DNA of 64,000 nucleotides. It comes from Brachypodius melanocephalos (Eukaryota; Chordata; Aves; Passeriformes; Pycnonotidae). Below are positions 1 through 12,125 of the stretch, piece after piece (position 1 is the stretch's first letter; each line of letters starts with the position of its first letter). Location: NCBI GenBank assembly GCA_013398615.1, contig VZSR01003806.1:17748537-17812536 (forward strand), in the 5' to 3' direction. The translations under genes and the position numbers were made by a program. Below the pieces are notes generated by a model. It did no database searches. It was not told where the DNA came from and worked only from the letters and a program-made list of their open reading frames with translations.

Positions 1-3000
1 AAATTGCTGTTTCTTGAGATTTTTCCATATGTAAAAAACATTAAATGTATAATTTAATAATAGAGATACTGCTAAGTTGGTTGCTATTTTTTTAATGATT
101 TTTAAGCAGTCTGTTTCCTGTTTGAAAATACTTACTTTCCAGTACAGTGACTATAGTCAGATACTTTGTTGCTTGTATAGTGTCTTCCTACTCCTCACCA
201 TTGTCCTCCTACTCCTCACATTACCAGTCTATTTCATCTCTTATTTCTCCACAGAAAGCAAAACTTGCTACACTTTTCATTGAGGTGCCATTATTTATGA
301 AAAGTACCTTCATTAAGATATTGAGCCATCTCTTGATGTTTTTTTCTAAGCTGGAAAAGTTGGATTCACTGTCTTTTGCTTTATTTTCTAGTCACTAATG
401 TATTTATCAAATCTGTTCAAGATGGATCCTGGGACTGGGATAATGATTTTAATATCCACTGCATGAACGGGGTGTAGAGAAGTGAAATAACTTTCCACTC
501 TTACAGCTGATGACCACAAACATTTTTGACTTACTGTGGTAGAGGGCACTCCTAATAAACTGAACTATCTGTGCTGAATCTTGACTTCTGTTTAGCGTTA
601 CCTGTTTTGCAGGTATGGTGTGTATTTTTGTCTGAAATATGTGGCTCCACTTTGAGATCTCTATCCAACTGATTTTGTTTTAATGCCCTCCTCTTTTCTG
701 GGTAATCCACATTGTTTTAAATTACTTTCTTGTCCTAGATGATGCAGGAACAGAAGCATCCCATTGCGGGGCAATGTGGATATGGGGGAAGGTCAGACAG
801 TGAGCAGCTGTGGGAATATTCAGCTGCCAGCTGGGATCAACCTACCACATCTTCAGGTTTTCCAGTCTCCCTTGGCAAATGTTGAAACAGGTGCATAGAC
901 GTGTGTAGATGGAACAGGGTGAGAGTGAGGTTACAGGACAGCAGAGGCTGATGGGAGGATGGAAGAATGGGAAGTAAGGCTGGATGGAAAGGAAGAGGTA
1001 GATTAAATGTCAAGGGAAAAGAAGGTGAAATAGGAGAGGTGGAGAAGGAAGTTCTGAGAACAGCCATTACTCATTTTGCCTCATTTCTCAGCAAAAACTG
1101 ACCAGAATGTGATGAGACCTCAGTTTCAGCATTCCTCAAAACTCTGATGTGAACAGAGATACTGGGAAAAACTCCTGTTCTTCTTTTAGCTAGGCTAAAT
1201 TGTCACAGAAGTAGAACTGCATGAGAGGTCCTTGGGGTCAAGGTGGTGCAGGAATTCCAAAGACAAAGTAAATTATTCAGATGCATGCCCATATGTATTG
1301 CTTCTGGGCTTAATAGAATCAAGTTGTGGTTACTATAAAGCGAACTTTGTTTACATTCTCTGGATCCATTTTCTGTAGTTAAATCTAAGTAATGTTTCTT
1401 CTTAGGGATCATCACATTCTTTAAACCAGGGCCCAGCAATGGAATGCAACAGAAAAAGAGAGGGTGATTAAAGTATCTGTGAAATTCACTGTTAAGTCTG
1501 TAGTCAACTCCTTTAAATTTCCATGAAAAATCACAGCTGCATTCACTAATACCAAAAGTTATCCTGGCCACCTACCTTAATGTCAAACTTTCTGTCAGGA
1601 AAAGATTTAATTTTCTGATTTCTCATTGCTTGATAAGGACAACAAAATCTGATTTTTTTGGTTGTTATTGTTCACGGAAATAAATGTGTTTCTTTGTGAT
1701 CAGAAAGTAGGCTTCAGGCAGCATACAGACTAAAATTAAATTGTTCCATTTTTATTTTGTACGAGTGAGAGGATGCTTTCTGATGCTACATTTGAACAGA
1801 ATGAGACATTATTGTCTAGAGGTGATTACCTTTGTTTCTGGCTCTTTAAAATTTTTTGTTCTTAACATGATGAAAAGTCATGTCTGTAGGTTAGCATGGA
1901 AATGAATTACAGACTGACACTTCCAGTTGCATGTGCTCACATTTCTAAAGGCATGTGGGAACTACTAATGTTAATGGAATGTTGGAGCAAAAGCAAGGGG
2001 CAAACCAAGCTCTTAGAGAAGACGTTTGGGCTGGCCTCTTGCTGTGAGATGATGTGATAGAGATAAATCTCTTGAAGTGTAAAAAAGGACTCTAAGCATG
2101 ACTTTATTTTCTTTGCTGTAGAGAATTGCGCTCTTCTGATACTTCCTAAGCAACATAATCTTCAGGCATAATCTCCTCCAGTATTTTCTGAACATCAGGG
2201 TTTTTTTGGCCTTACTTTGAAATTCCTCTATAATGCCCAAAATAGTTCTTGTAACTGGTTTTCTAATTTGGCTAATTCTTGGCTTTATAAGTAGATGCTG
2301 TATATTAGCACTACTGGCCTTGTTTTATTTGAACACCATGGACTCAGAACTCAGAGGAGTTTGGGGAAGGAGATAATCATCTGATCTAGGCACCAGCAGT
2401 ATCTTCGCTGAAACATAGCCCTTTTTGGGGATGGCTTCCTTGGCCAAGTACCATCAGACTGTAAACAGAAATGTTTGTGAAGAGAAATCCATTAGGAGTA
2501 ACCCATGAGTTACAGTTTAATTTTTCACTGATGACAAACTCTGTAGAAGTGTATTGTGATAATTTTGGCCATGAAGTTGCTGTTTACCTCCTTTCATAGC
2601 ATTGTGGGTTATGGTAGCAGAAAGCAGTTCCATCCCCAGATACTGCACTGGAAGTACAATTCAGTTCAATTTATATTTTGCATTTCTCCCTTCATTTGAG
2701 TTTTTATTCTGAGATGCTGCTTACTGCATCTCAATGTGTGTTAACATTGTTAATTTGCTTTTTCCTGGCAAATTTTTGTACTGGTTGTAGCACTGTGAGG
2801 TTCAGCAGACACCAGGACTGTTTTATGATAAGGATTGTTTACTGCTGTGATAATCTTTCAGTGTGTAAGGATTAATTATGAAGGGATTGGAAGATAGTTA
2901 AATTGGATGCGTGGATGGAAAATGGCTTTTTCTTTGGCTATGGTTTAAACTTTCAGAGTTACCCATCTGTTGCTTAGGATGCTTGCCAGGGAATGACCTT

Positions 3001-4781
3001 ACACTTGGTAAGAAACTGGCCTGTGAATGATAATGTGGGTCAGTTAATGGTGACACCTTTTGGTGCTAGCATCAGATGATCAAAATGTCTGTTACGACTT
3101 GATTTGAATAAAATTCAGATAACATCTCAGGTGAATAAATAGAATAACTTATGCATTGCAAAGAAATGAGCTACTGAATGACAGTTACATCCAAAAATGG
3201 AAGACGAAGAAAAATGCCTCTAAGACTTTTAGGAATGTTGACCTCTAAGACGTTTTGGAATATTTTAGAAGTTAGGGTCAGAGCAAGAAAAAGTGAAGCT
3301 CATCCTTTCTTCACACTGTGTATCATTTTGTTTCTTCTAATCTGGACACTTTAATCCTTCTCTGTGCCTCAGGAAGGTTTTCAGGACGTTATTCACTTGG
3401 GGAATGATCTGGTTTCCTTTCTGATTCTGGTTTCCTGAATGCTGTCTGGGCAATGGCTTTGGCTCCATGATTTTCCAAGGACTACCCAGTCTTTGTTTTC
3501 CATGGACGTCTGAAATAGTCTGTACAGAGTATTGTTGTATTTATTGTATTTGAAAATGGAGGCAAGCTTGCTGGAAATGTTCTTTTTTGGAATGTTTTTG
3601 ATTTTCTGATGATTCTAAGTAATTTAGCTCTGAATGAAACAGTGGAAAGGTACATGATTATGTTTATGCTCTATTTGCATTCTTTCTGCAGTATATGTGA
3701 AGTGCAGGTTAATTGAAGCCAAACCCTTGGAGGCCGGTTGGTGACCACTGGCTTTGTAACACACTGATGAGGGAAAAAACAAGCATGAGGGAAGGAGAAA
3801 AACCTGGAAAAAAGGAATTCTTAGGTCTCAGCTGAATAAAGCAAGGAACATCCAATTCCATCTTTAGATTTCCTTTAGACTTTCTTTTTTCATAAACCAA
3901 ACAATCACAGCCACAAATTATTTCTTTGCCAAAATGTTAGCTGTACAAAATCCATACTAAAAAATGGCAAAGTTTGTATGTGTGGTATCTGTACCTTTGG
4001 ACCGACAGCAACATGGATTGGTGATTTTAGAGTAGGCAGAATTATGGGCTCATGCAGTGGATTTCAAATGCAGAATTTTGAGAGAAAAAAATCACTTATA
4101 TAAAGAACAGCATAAACTGCTGAGATTTATCTGACATACCAAGAAATACATTTTAATCTTTGATATACTGGGATCACTAGGCGAAGGAAAAGGAGTGAGC
4201 TTTTCCCTGTAAAGCAAACGTATTTTTGTGTTTTGTCCCAAAATGGTACTGCCAGTTGATTCTAATGTTTTTGCGTTTGGTTTTCTACATTCATAGGTGA
4301 AACTTTCTGGGTTAACTGTTGCCCTAACACTTCCAGAAAGTTTATGGTGGTAGTTGCTGCTAATTTCAGGAAGGCAGTATTAAATATTTATATTTATCCT
4401 GAAGAGCTTTTGATCGGAGCTCCATCCCACTCCATCTCTGAAGCCAGCATTTTTCTCCCGTCTGTATCAACAGTTCCAACTTCTCAGAAGTTGGAGATCA
4501 TAAATAAGTAGTTAAAGATATCTGAAATCTATTTAGTTCCACAGATTCCTCTCTATTACCCGCCTCCTTGCCACACACATACATGCAGAGGCAGAGCCTG
4601 GTGGCCCCATAAAAACTCAATATTGACCCTAAGGCCCTCTGAAAATCTGCTTTGAAATCTTGGTTTTATTTTCTTCAAGTTTTTAATGGGTAAAGTTCGT
4701 ATTCACAAGTATTTAAAAGGTGTGGATCAGCACCTTATTTGCAGTGTTAAAGTCCTTGGTGTTCTCAAATCTGCTCTAAGG

Positions 4782-4782
<1 letters not shown>
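1..4782. other. Unannotated AT-rich non-coding DNA
   Basis: No gene, LINE or RNA gene is recognisable here on either strand. The longest open frames (up to about 120 codons, for example minus-strand 1203-1571) resemble no protein family and lack codon bias. A purine-biased tract lies at about 905-1060, and a 12-bp pyrimidine motif ('cctactcctcac') is duplicated with a 21-bp period at 187-219. The composition fits intron or intergenic sequence. Confidence 0.6.
905..1060. repeat. Purine-rich low-complexity tract
   Basis: The + strand is dominated by A and G in runs such as 'ggaagaatgggaag' and 'ggaaaggaagaggtag'. This creates an apparent minus-strand ORF of Ser/Pro/Leu-rich composition (837-1067) that is a by-product of the bias and not a gene. 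Confidence 0.6.

Positions 4783-4846
<64 letters not shown>
4783..4846. repeat. Poly-T homopolymer, 64 nt
   Basis: An uninterrupted run of 64 T, followed after a short unique segment by a second run of T near 4871. A poly-T on the + strand could be the poly-A tail of something retroposed on the minus strand, whose body would lie to the right. I see no recognisable mRNA or SINE body there. The length may be inflated or deflated by sequencing and assembly. Confidence 0.95.
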
Positions 4847-5048
4847 CCAATTGGGATAATTACAGTGGGATTTTTTTTTTTTAAATCGAAAAGTATTTCT
4901 TTGTCCTTATGCCTAAATCTTGAAAATTCCCATGAGAGAAATTTTCACATTCTGGAGTTTAGGACAGAGTTTTGCAAGACGCCTACGGTGTTCGGCTATT
5001 TCCCTCTTAATAAGAAGGGCTTTATGTCTACTAAACCACTATTTCTAA

Positions 5049-5085
5049 TTTTTATGGAATTGGGCAGTGCCCAGTTCCATAAAAA
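5049..5085. repeat. Near-perfect 37-bp inverted repeat
   Basis: The left arm 5049-5066 and right arm 5068-5085 are reverse complements except at one pair (T5060 with G5074), centred on G5067. Read as + strand RNA the exception is a U-G wobble, so a hairpin with a 17-pair stem (5049-5065 with 5069-5085) and a 3-nt loop is possible. On the minus strand the same position is an A-C mismatch. The stem is short for a microRNA precursor. Function is unknown. Confidence 0.85.
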
Positions 5086-5703
5086 GCCATTGTACCATAG
5101 CTGCAGAATTTCTGCTGATCTGCTACATGATGGAGTTCATAGTCATAGTAAAAGAAGCTAAAAACTGAATACATAAACTTCAGGAAAAATAACTTTTCTT
5201 GGACATGAAGAAAACCTATAATTGGTTTGGTTTGTTTGTGTGATCTAACTGCAGTATTTTTCAATCACTTTCACATCTCAGACTGAGAAGATAAAGGAAA
5301 GAAGACAAAATTGCCTGCTTGGAACTGTGAATTGCTTCAGTATTTTCTGAATCAGTATTGAAATACATAGGAGTGTATTTGTGTTCATGTAAATTGTTGC
5401 TTTACCTTCAACATAGCATCCTGAAGCTTAAATCTGTGGGTTTAAGAGTCTCCTCCTCATCTTTTAACAGCTTCTTGTGTTTATACTGCTTTAATCCTGA
5501 ATATTTTAGTTATGACTTAAGTGACAAAAAAAGATTTTGTGATTGTATTTCAGTGCTGGGAAATGGTAGTCAGGTAGAGCTTGGTATCTTAGTAATCCCT
5601 TTCACATCTGTGGAATCAAAACTCTTCAGTACTTAAAGCCAGAAACTCAGTAGCATAGGTAGCTACCAATATTGCTGATATGTGTGCTCAACTTTTAGCA
5701 ATA

Positions 5704-5723
5704 CAGAAGATTTAAATCTTCTG
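5704..5723. repeat. Perfect 20-bp palindrome
   Basis: 'cagaagatttaaatcttctg' equals its own reverse complement. A related half ('ctgatttaaagatttg') follows directly, so the motif is locally reiterated. The AT-rich core makes a chance origin plausible. Confidence 0.85.
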
Positions 5724-6891
5724 ATTTAAAGATTTGAAACTCATATAATCAAATAATTTTCTCTATGAATAATCTAAAGATTTCTGAACTAAAGCTTTTT
5801 GAACTTCTCAATAGAAATTAGAGGAGTTAATATGAAAAAAGATCATAACAAGTGATTCTTCTGCAGCAGTTTTTTGTTCACTTTATGGTGCCCAGAAGAG
5901 TGTCAGTCTATGGACAGAAACTATCATATATCAATGTAGTTGTTTTAAAAATGTAACAAAAATGAGTCTGTTAAGAGCAATTTGTTCTTTTGCAGGATTT
6001 TTGTACTTACACATATAATTTTGCAAGAAAGAAATTCTTGTAAAATCTGTTTTATGGAAGTTGGTTTCCTTTAAAAAATGTTTTTGATCTGGTTTTATAA
6101 ATGGTTAGGTATAAATGCAACGTGTAGGACTGAAACAGGAGGGTTTCTGGAAGATTTTGAAGCACCACTTAATAGTGTTTTAAATTGTCCCTGTGAATTC
6201 ATCTGCAAGTCTGTAGGAAAGTACAGGCACAGATAAGTTTAGAGTGGCTGTAGGGAGGATTGGCTATGGGTTCGTATCCATGTCCTGGGAGTGGTCTGTC
6301 ACACCTCTAGTGGATCCATGTGTCTGGTGGTGAGACCTGAGGAGGAGCTGGGTTTTCCAAGAGCTCTGGACTGGGAATGGTGTCCGTGTGGCCATGCACA
6401 GCATAGGCACCCTCGGTGTGTTCACAGACTTGCTATCTCTTTTAATACTCACTGAGCACCTGAGGTCCAGGCAGAAATTGCAAACTTCGGCAGAGTGTGT
6501 TTATAACAGGAACCAAATACATACTGCTAAAGATAGTTTAGTTTCTTCATTGTATTTTCCAATTAATTTGGTGAGTTTGGTTTTTTTTTTAAGGATCATC
6601 ATTTCAGGATCTTTTAAATTCTGTTTGCTGGAAGAAGTAACAGAAATGAACTCATTTTCCATGCCTTAACTTTGTGTGACCTTTTTTTATTAACAAAGGC
6701 TGATACCAAATGCTTATTTCTTGTTTTAAAAAACCCACCAAATTCAAGCATGCATCTGGTGAAAGGCAGATGATCATACGTAGGTTATTTTTTTATTTTC
6801 ACTTGAGATGATATCCGATAGACCTGATATAGCAGTTAGCCTGGAAAAAGTTATGGAAATATGCTGAAATGCTCCATGGGATTAAATTCTT

Positions 6892-6945
6892 ATTTTTGTT
6901 GGGATTTTTTTGTTGTTGTGTTTTTGTTGTTTTTGTTTTTTATTT
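6892..6945. repeat. T/G-rich low-complexity tract
   Basis: Runs of T are interspersed with single G or GTT units on the + strand. It has simple-sequence character with no regular period long enough to be a microsatellite. Confidence 0.7.
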
Positions 6946-7116
6946 AGCTCACAATCCTCTGACCATTGCTATTTTTTCAACTTAGATAAAATGGAATGTA
7001 TTTTTTTGATCATGTATTTTTTTTCTGGGGTATGAAAATATTTTCCTGCATATACCAACATGTAGTGATGCCAACGTTCTTAAAGGGTCCAGCTGATCTT
7101 AAAGAGTTGGAAGGCA

Positions 7117-7178
7117 TGTAATGAACTGTAATGGTCACTGTAACTGTATGGTAACTGTAATGAAATGTAATGGTCACT
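7117..7178 (+). repeat. Imperfect tandem duplication, 39-bp period
   Basis: A 23-bp segment at 7117-7139 recurs at 7156-7178 with one mismatch. The spacer contains two further 'aactgta' copies, so the block seems to have grown by local duplication of an 'actgtaatgg'-like unit. Confidence 0.8.
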
Positions 7179-8042
7179 CTGCTAAATTTACTAACTGTGG
7201 TTTTCTATCAACTTAAGTAATACTTAATTATTGCCAATCTGGGAGGAGAAACTGATGAAGGTAAAAGCACAGCTTTTATGTATTAATGTAAATAGAATGG
7301 GAGCAATACATTTCTACACTTTTATGTTCATTTGCACTTTGTAACTTTCAAGGATGCTGCTGTTAAACAGAGTGAGGCTGTGTAAAGTTATTTTAGATTT
7401 TCTGAATCCAAGGTAAGCTAACACCAAATGTGCTGTATTTTTGTTCCCTCTCTTTTCTTTGTGTCATAGGTAGTTGATAAATATTGGTGCTAATCAATGG
7501 AATGACAGCATTAGGAAAAATCAGAACACCTTTTGAATATATGAAAGGTGTAACTCTTATTCCATTACTTTTATTGCAGGTGTATACAGGTATTTAGGTT
7601 GATAAGCCTTTCTTGGGTACTGGTGGGTTATTGCAATACTTGCAGATGAAAATAATGATTTTTATACATATTTGCTTTGGCTAGGCCATCTCACTCAACT
7701 ATTGGGACAGGATTTTTTCAGTGTGGTCTTCTTTCTTGAATGGTACTTTCTGTGCCTAGTAGGAGACTGAATAGGCTGTGTTCTGGTTTTTTATCTTTAT
7801 AAAGATTTCTGTCCTTTAGACAGCTTAGTAAGTAAAGGGATTTTTTTTAAAAAAATTTGACCTTGTTGATACAAATTAGGGTAATTAATAACCATAACTA
7901 CTACTTGCTAATTTTGTGAGAACTTTGCAAAGTAATCATTATTGCCCAGTATATAGGATATAGAGTGTGATGAATAATTATTTGGGGGGGAAAGAGACCA
8001 ACTAAACCAAAACCCCACCATTTTTACAGCATGTGCAAGTGG

Positions 8043-8275
8043 GATCACAAAGAAGTTGGAGTTGGGAAGAATCTTTGGTGGTCATCTGGCTCAATCAGTG
8101 TGTTCAGGGCAGGGTTGGCTATAGTGAGTTTCTCAGTGTGTTTTTTAGTATCTCCAAGGATGGGCGTTGCATCCTTAGCAACCTTTTAGAGAAGTTGACT
8201 ACCCTCAAAGTAAAAAAGATCTATTTTCCTTATGTTTAGATTAAAATTCCTATACTTCAGCTCATGCCCATTGTG
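8043..8275 (-). mobile_element. CR1 LINE 3'-end fragment (old copy)
   Basis: Read on the minus strand this is the 3' UTR and the end of ORF2 of a CR1 LINE. The + strand shows the expected order: a degraded terminal phrase ('gggatcacaaagaagttgg'), 'ggtcatctggctcaa', 'tctccaaggatggg', then 'cttcagctcatgcccattg'. Divergence is high and there are several indels, so this is an old insertion with no coding capacity. No target-site duplication was visible. Confidence 0.75.
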
Positions 8276-8372
8276 TGACCAGATGGCTCCAGCTGGGCTT
8301 TGGCTTATTGATTGAGCAATATCTCTTTATTTCTCTTGGGCTGCTTCTCCCTACTTCCAGCTCTCCTGTGCT

Positions 8373-8462
8373 TTGGACCGCCTGGTCTACTGGAAGGTGC
8401 CCATGGCAGGAGAGTTGGAATGAGATGATCTTATAGTTCCCAAGCCATTCTATGATTCTTAT
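8373..8462 (+). mobile_element. CR1 LINE 3'-terminal fragment
   Basis: This plus-strand CR1 end contains 'cctggtctactggaaggtg', 'cccatggcagg', a diverged 'gatgatcttatagttccc' and the terminus 'attctatgattctt'. Only the last 90 bp or so is present, which is the severe 5' truncation usual for CR1. It lies about 100 bp from the inverted fragment at 8043-8275; the two are separate insertions or a rearranged pair. Confidence 0.8.
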
Positions 8463-11400
8463 GCTTCCTTCCTTTCTTTGCATTAAGTTAGGAGCTCCTT
8501 GCTCTTCCAAACAGGTTTTCTGCCTGCTTTGCTTGATTAGCTGCTAATTGAGATGGGCCATTCTTGAACTTGGAGGAAGGAGGTCAGCCAGCTCTCCTGC
8601 ACACCTCGTCTCTCTAGGTCTGTACCCCTCCAATACCTCTGTAGCCTTGTATTCTTGAAAGCAGTTTGTCATCATTGTCCTCACATGCTGTCCCCGATAC
8701 ATTTTCAGTGTTTCAGTTATAATTGGCAAGATTTAAGCTTTCCTTGAATTTTTTTTTCAATCGTGAATAAGTTTTGTCTTGTTAAATTCATATTGTAAAA
8801 CTAATGCTGTTTCCCAAGCCTTGGGGATATCCTGCCTGTGTAATTACAGATTTATACTGCAGCTATGCAGACGTGATTATTACCAATAGTCCGAATAATT
8901 GCACTGCTTGGCTGGTTTGTGGTCAGGCACTGTCTCGTACCTCGGTGTGGAACAGTTAAAACAAATAATAAAGCAGAAAATTGCCAAAATGCTCATAAGC
9001 AATGTTTCTGATTGACAGTTTTGCTTCCTATAGTTGTGCAGATGTGATGAGATTTAGTTGACAAATCCTGCAAGGTAAAACTACTGGATTTTGTCTTCAT
9101 ACTGGAGAGATGATGATGTGAAGGGAACATTAAGCAGCTACATTAATAATTTGGAATTGGTTCTTTGCCACCCCTTCTGGAAATACTGATTCAGGTAAAA
9201 AGAGGTAAATACAGAGCAGCATGTGCTATGTTTGAAGTTAGTTCTGATTAAGAAACTACTTGGGAATAGAACTGATGGTTAAATAAACAGTAACATGTTT
9301 TATTGCCTTATGTTGTTTAAAGCTTTTTCTTCTTTTTAAGAAATGACTCATTCATCCATTCTTCTGACAGAACTTGATTTCGTGGGGTTAGGACTGAATG
9401 TTGTGCTCTCCCCCTCCTCAGCTGTGACTGCAATGTTCTGTCACCAGCACATGCCTGAAAAACTTTAACTTTTGAGCTTTCCTTCGCAGTCAGAAACTTG
9501 GTGAATATAGAGAATTAGCTGGAAGTGGGATTAATACTAGTTAGGAAAGCTGTTGACTGTTAGTATGTAATATCAAAATTTTTATTGATAATTCTAATTT
9601 ATAAATAATACTTGAATGCCATTTAAACCTAGATAATTGTTGTGATGGAGTAAATGACGTTTTGGAACATGATCTAGTTCCATGTACATCATATGTTTAA
9701 ATCCCAGTTAGTACTGTGCTTATTGGCTAAGCAGATAGTCACATATCACTGTGGCAGGAGAGAAATGGCATTCCCAGTGCGGGACAGTTAGTGATAAAAG
9801 CAAAGTTAAAATGCCTTTCTAACAGAAGTAAAGGCTATTAAATAATTGGATAGGGAGGAGGTGTTCAAAGAGAGAAGCAAAGGAAATTAATCTGTACAAA
9901 TACAAGCCCAAAATCGTGGGATCTTTATAAACTGTTGCTTGACCACATAAATGGAGAGAAACCTTTGGAACAAAAATAAGAAGCATTTATATGCCTGTCT
10001 TTCCTTTCTTTTTGGTTCCCCTGTTTATTTAATTTTCAGGTTTCCATCCTGTGTTTAGTTTCTTCAGGGTAAATGGTAACCACCCATGGATCCTGTTGCT
10101 GTAGGTCTCATGATCATGATGAGATGGACACCAGTGTAAATGAGCAGTGCCTGGTCTCCTGGTTATGTTGCTCTAAGGGTATTGGGATATTTATTGAAAG
10201 GATATTGAGTGTTTTCCCACTTCTCTGCACAGTTTAGTGCTGAAATGAACAGTTCAGAAAACTGTATGAGAAAAGTTTCTGACAACTAGGGTTACCTATT
10301 CAAACTTCCTTAGAGGTTCAGGGTGGTGGGGAGAATATTTGAATCCAAAACATTGCCGGAAAATGTGACACTATATGGAAAATCAGATGTGAAAATCACG
10401 GTTTTAAGGGAGAGAAATGGGGTTAAGAATCAGGAGAGCAAAGGTAAGTTAGTCACTGTGCAGCTTCAATAATTTGGAGTCAACTTAGTTCTGGAATAGT
10501 TTCAGTCTCACAGAAAACAGTCCTTTATTCTTTTTCAAGCATTTGCTTTTTGTAGTGAATCCTGCTGATGTAGCTCAACCAAGAGCAACAGAAGGGCCTT
10601 AGTTTATGAACTTCTATAAGATGTTTCATGTTTATATCTTTTATTGTTACAGAGTTTTCCCTTGGTAGGGGAATTCACTGTTTCTAAAGAGGATTTGAGG
10701 ACTGGAAACTGAGATGGAAAATGATTTCATAGATAATCAGGAAGGGAAGAATGCAGCTAGTAAACTAAATTTGATGGTCTTGTGAAAATAAATGTAGTAA
10801 CAAGTAGCCATCTTTTAATCTTCATTTTTGTGGTGTTATACTAGTCAATGTTTTAAAAGTAATGTGAAAATCTCAGTTACACATGAATATTTAACTGATA
10901 TGTGAGCTCTAAAGCTTTGGTTTGTGATTTGTCTCCAAAAATGGTACTTTGAAAGAAAGTATTCTGAAGTGGCAGCTCCCAAGTATGAGTTGAAGCTTAA
11001 AATGTTTTTCTTTGCCCTTAGTGGTGTTTTCTCATCAACTTTATATATATCATTAGTTGTTTTTGCTAGGGTTAATTCAATTTAATTTCAGGAGAGAACA
11101 GTTCTCTCAGAAATAACAGCCACTTTCTCAGGGCTCTTTTTTTTCAGATTTTAAAAGCAATTTTAAGATTCTATGACATGTTGATGCCACGTGAGAGCAG
11201 AGACTGCTGTTTTGCAGGTTCATGTGAGTACAAGGGAGAGGCAAAATGAGGTCAATCACATCAACATGCTCCTGCTGTAGCTGACATAACCTGCTCCGCA
11301 AGTATGGAGAATAAGGAGAAATAATTTAGGTTAGACTAAATGTGAATCGGGTTTTATCTTTCAATTTCTCACGTTTAAACCTTGTATTGATACAATGGAG

Positions 11401-11827
11401 AGCTAACCTGTCCTTTATTAACAGTTTTTCTAATATATGGAAGGATTTTGGTATTTAGTATGAAGAAGTCAGTTTTAGCTGTTTTTGCAGAACTGGAGTG
11501 TAAATACTGTGAGCTGCTGGCATTTAGATTAATTCCTTGTTTGACTCTGTAACAGCTTTCAGACCTGCAGAGTGTCACACCCTCAGTGCAATGCTCCTTC
11601 AGCCCACCTTTGTCTTGCTCATCCCTGCCAGGTGAGGATCAGCATCTGGGGCATTTTCAGAGTGCAGCAGTGCTGTTGCTTCTTTGCCCACAGGCTGACC
11701 CACAGGATCGTGCACTGAAGGAAAGGTGTCACTTGGGCACCTTTTCCAGCCATTGGTATCACACTACAGTCCTTTCCTGGCAGTCGGGTACCTGTGAATT
11801 CAGTGAATTGTGATGTACGGGCACGTG
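8463..11827. other. Unannotated non-coding DNA
   Basis: No gene is recognised. The 8463-8720 segment is somewhat GC-richer and resembles degraded repeat DNA, but I cannot place it in a family. The remainder is AT-rich. A 17-bp inverted repeat ('gagagaac', one base, 'gttctctc') sits at 11092-11108. The 11585-11815 patch is GC-richer and unidentified. Confidence 0.55.
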
Positions 11828-12125
11828 TTTTATAGACTTCACAGCATGGCTGGGTGTGGAAGGAAACTCTGGAGAAGCTTCACCTGGAGCAGATTCTACA
11901 GAATCATGTCCAGGCAAGTTTTGAATATCTCTAGAGGAGCCTCCACAGCCTCTCTGGGTAATCTGTTCCAGTTCTCTGTCGCCTGCAAAGACGTTTTCCC
12001 TCATAGTCCCATGGAACTTCCTGTATTGCGCTTTGTGCCTGTTGCCCCTTTTCCTGTTGGTGGGCACCACTGAGAAGATTCTGGCCCAATCCTCTCGATA
12101 CCCGCCCTTCAAGGAGTATTTTTTC
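11828..12125 (-). mobile_element. CR1 LINE fragment (ORF2 C-terminus and 3' UTR)
   Basis: On the minus strand the order is ORF2 C-terminus then 3' UTR. The + strand shows 'cctggagcagattctacag', 'catgtccaggc', 'cagcctctctgggtaatctg', 'tttgtgcctgttgcccctt' and 'tgggcaccactgagaag', all standard antisense CR1 landmarks. Translated on the minus strand it gives residues of the CR1 ORF2 C-terminus ('RIFSVVPTNRKRGNRHK') in a frame open from 12202 to 11759. That frame is longer than the element and holds no start of its own family, so it is a remnant and not a gene. Confidence 0.85.

Larger units (their letters stand above)
4847..8042. other. Unannotated AT-rich non-coding DNA with palindromes
   Basis: No gene or LINE is recognised. 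The segment contains the 5049-5085 and 5704-5723 inverted repeats, a slightly GC-richer patch at about 6230-6430 with no family I recognise, a T/G-rich tract at 6892-6945, and a short imperfect tandem duplication at 7117-7178. Small ORFs here (up to 98 codons) have no family resemblance. Confidence 0.6.
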
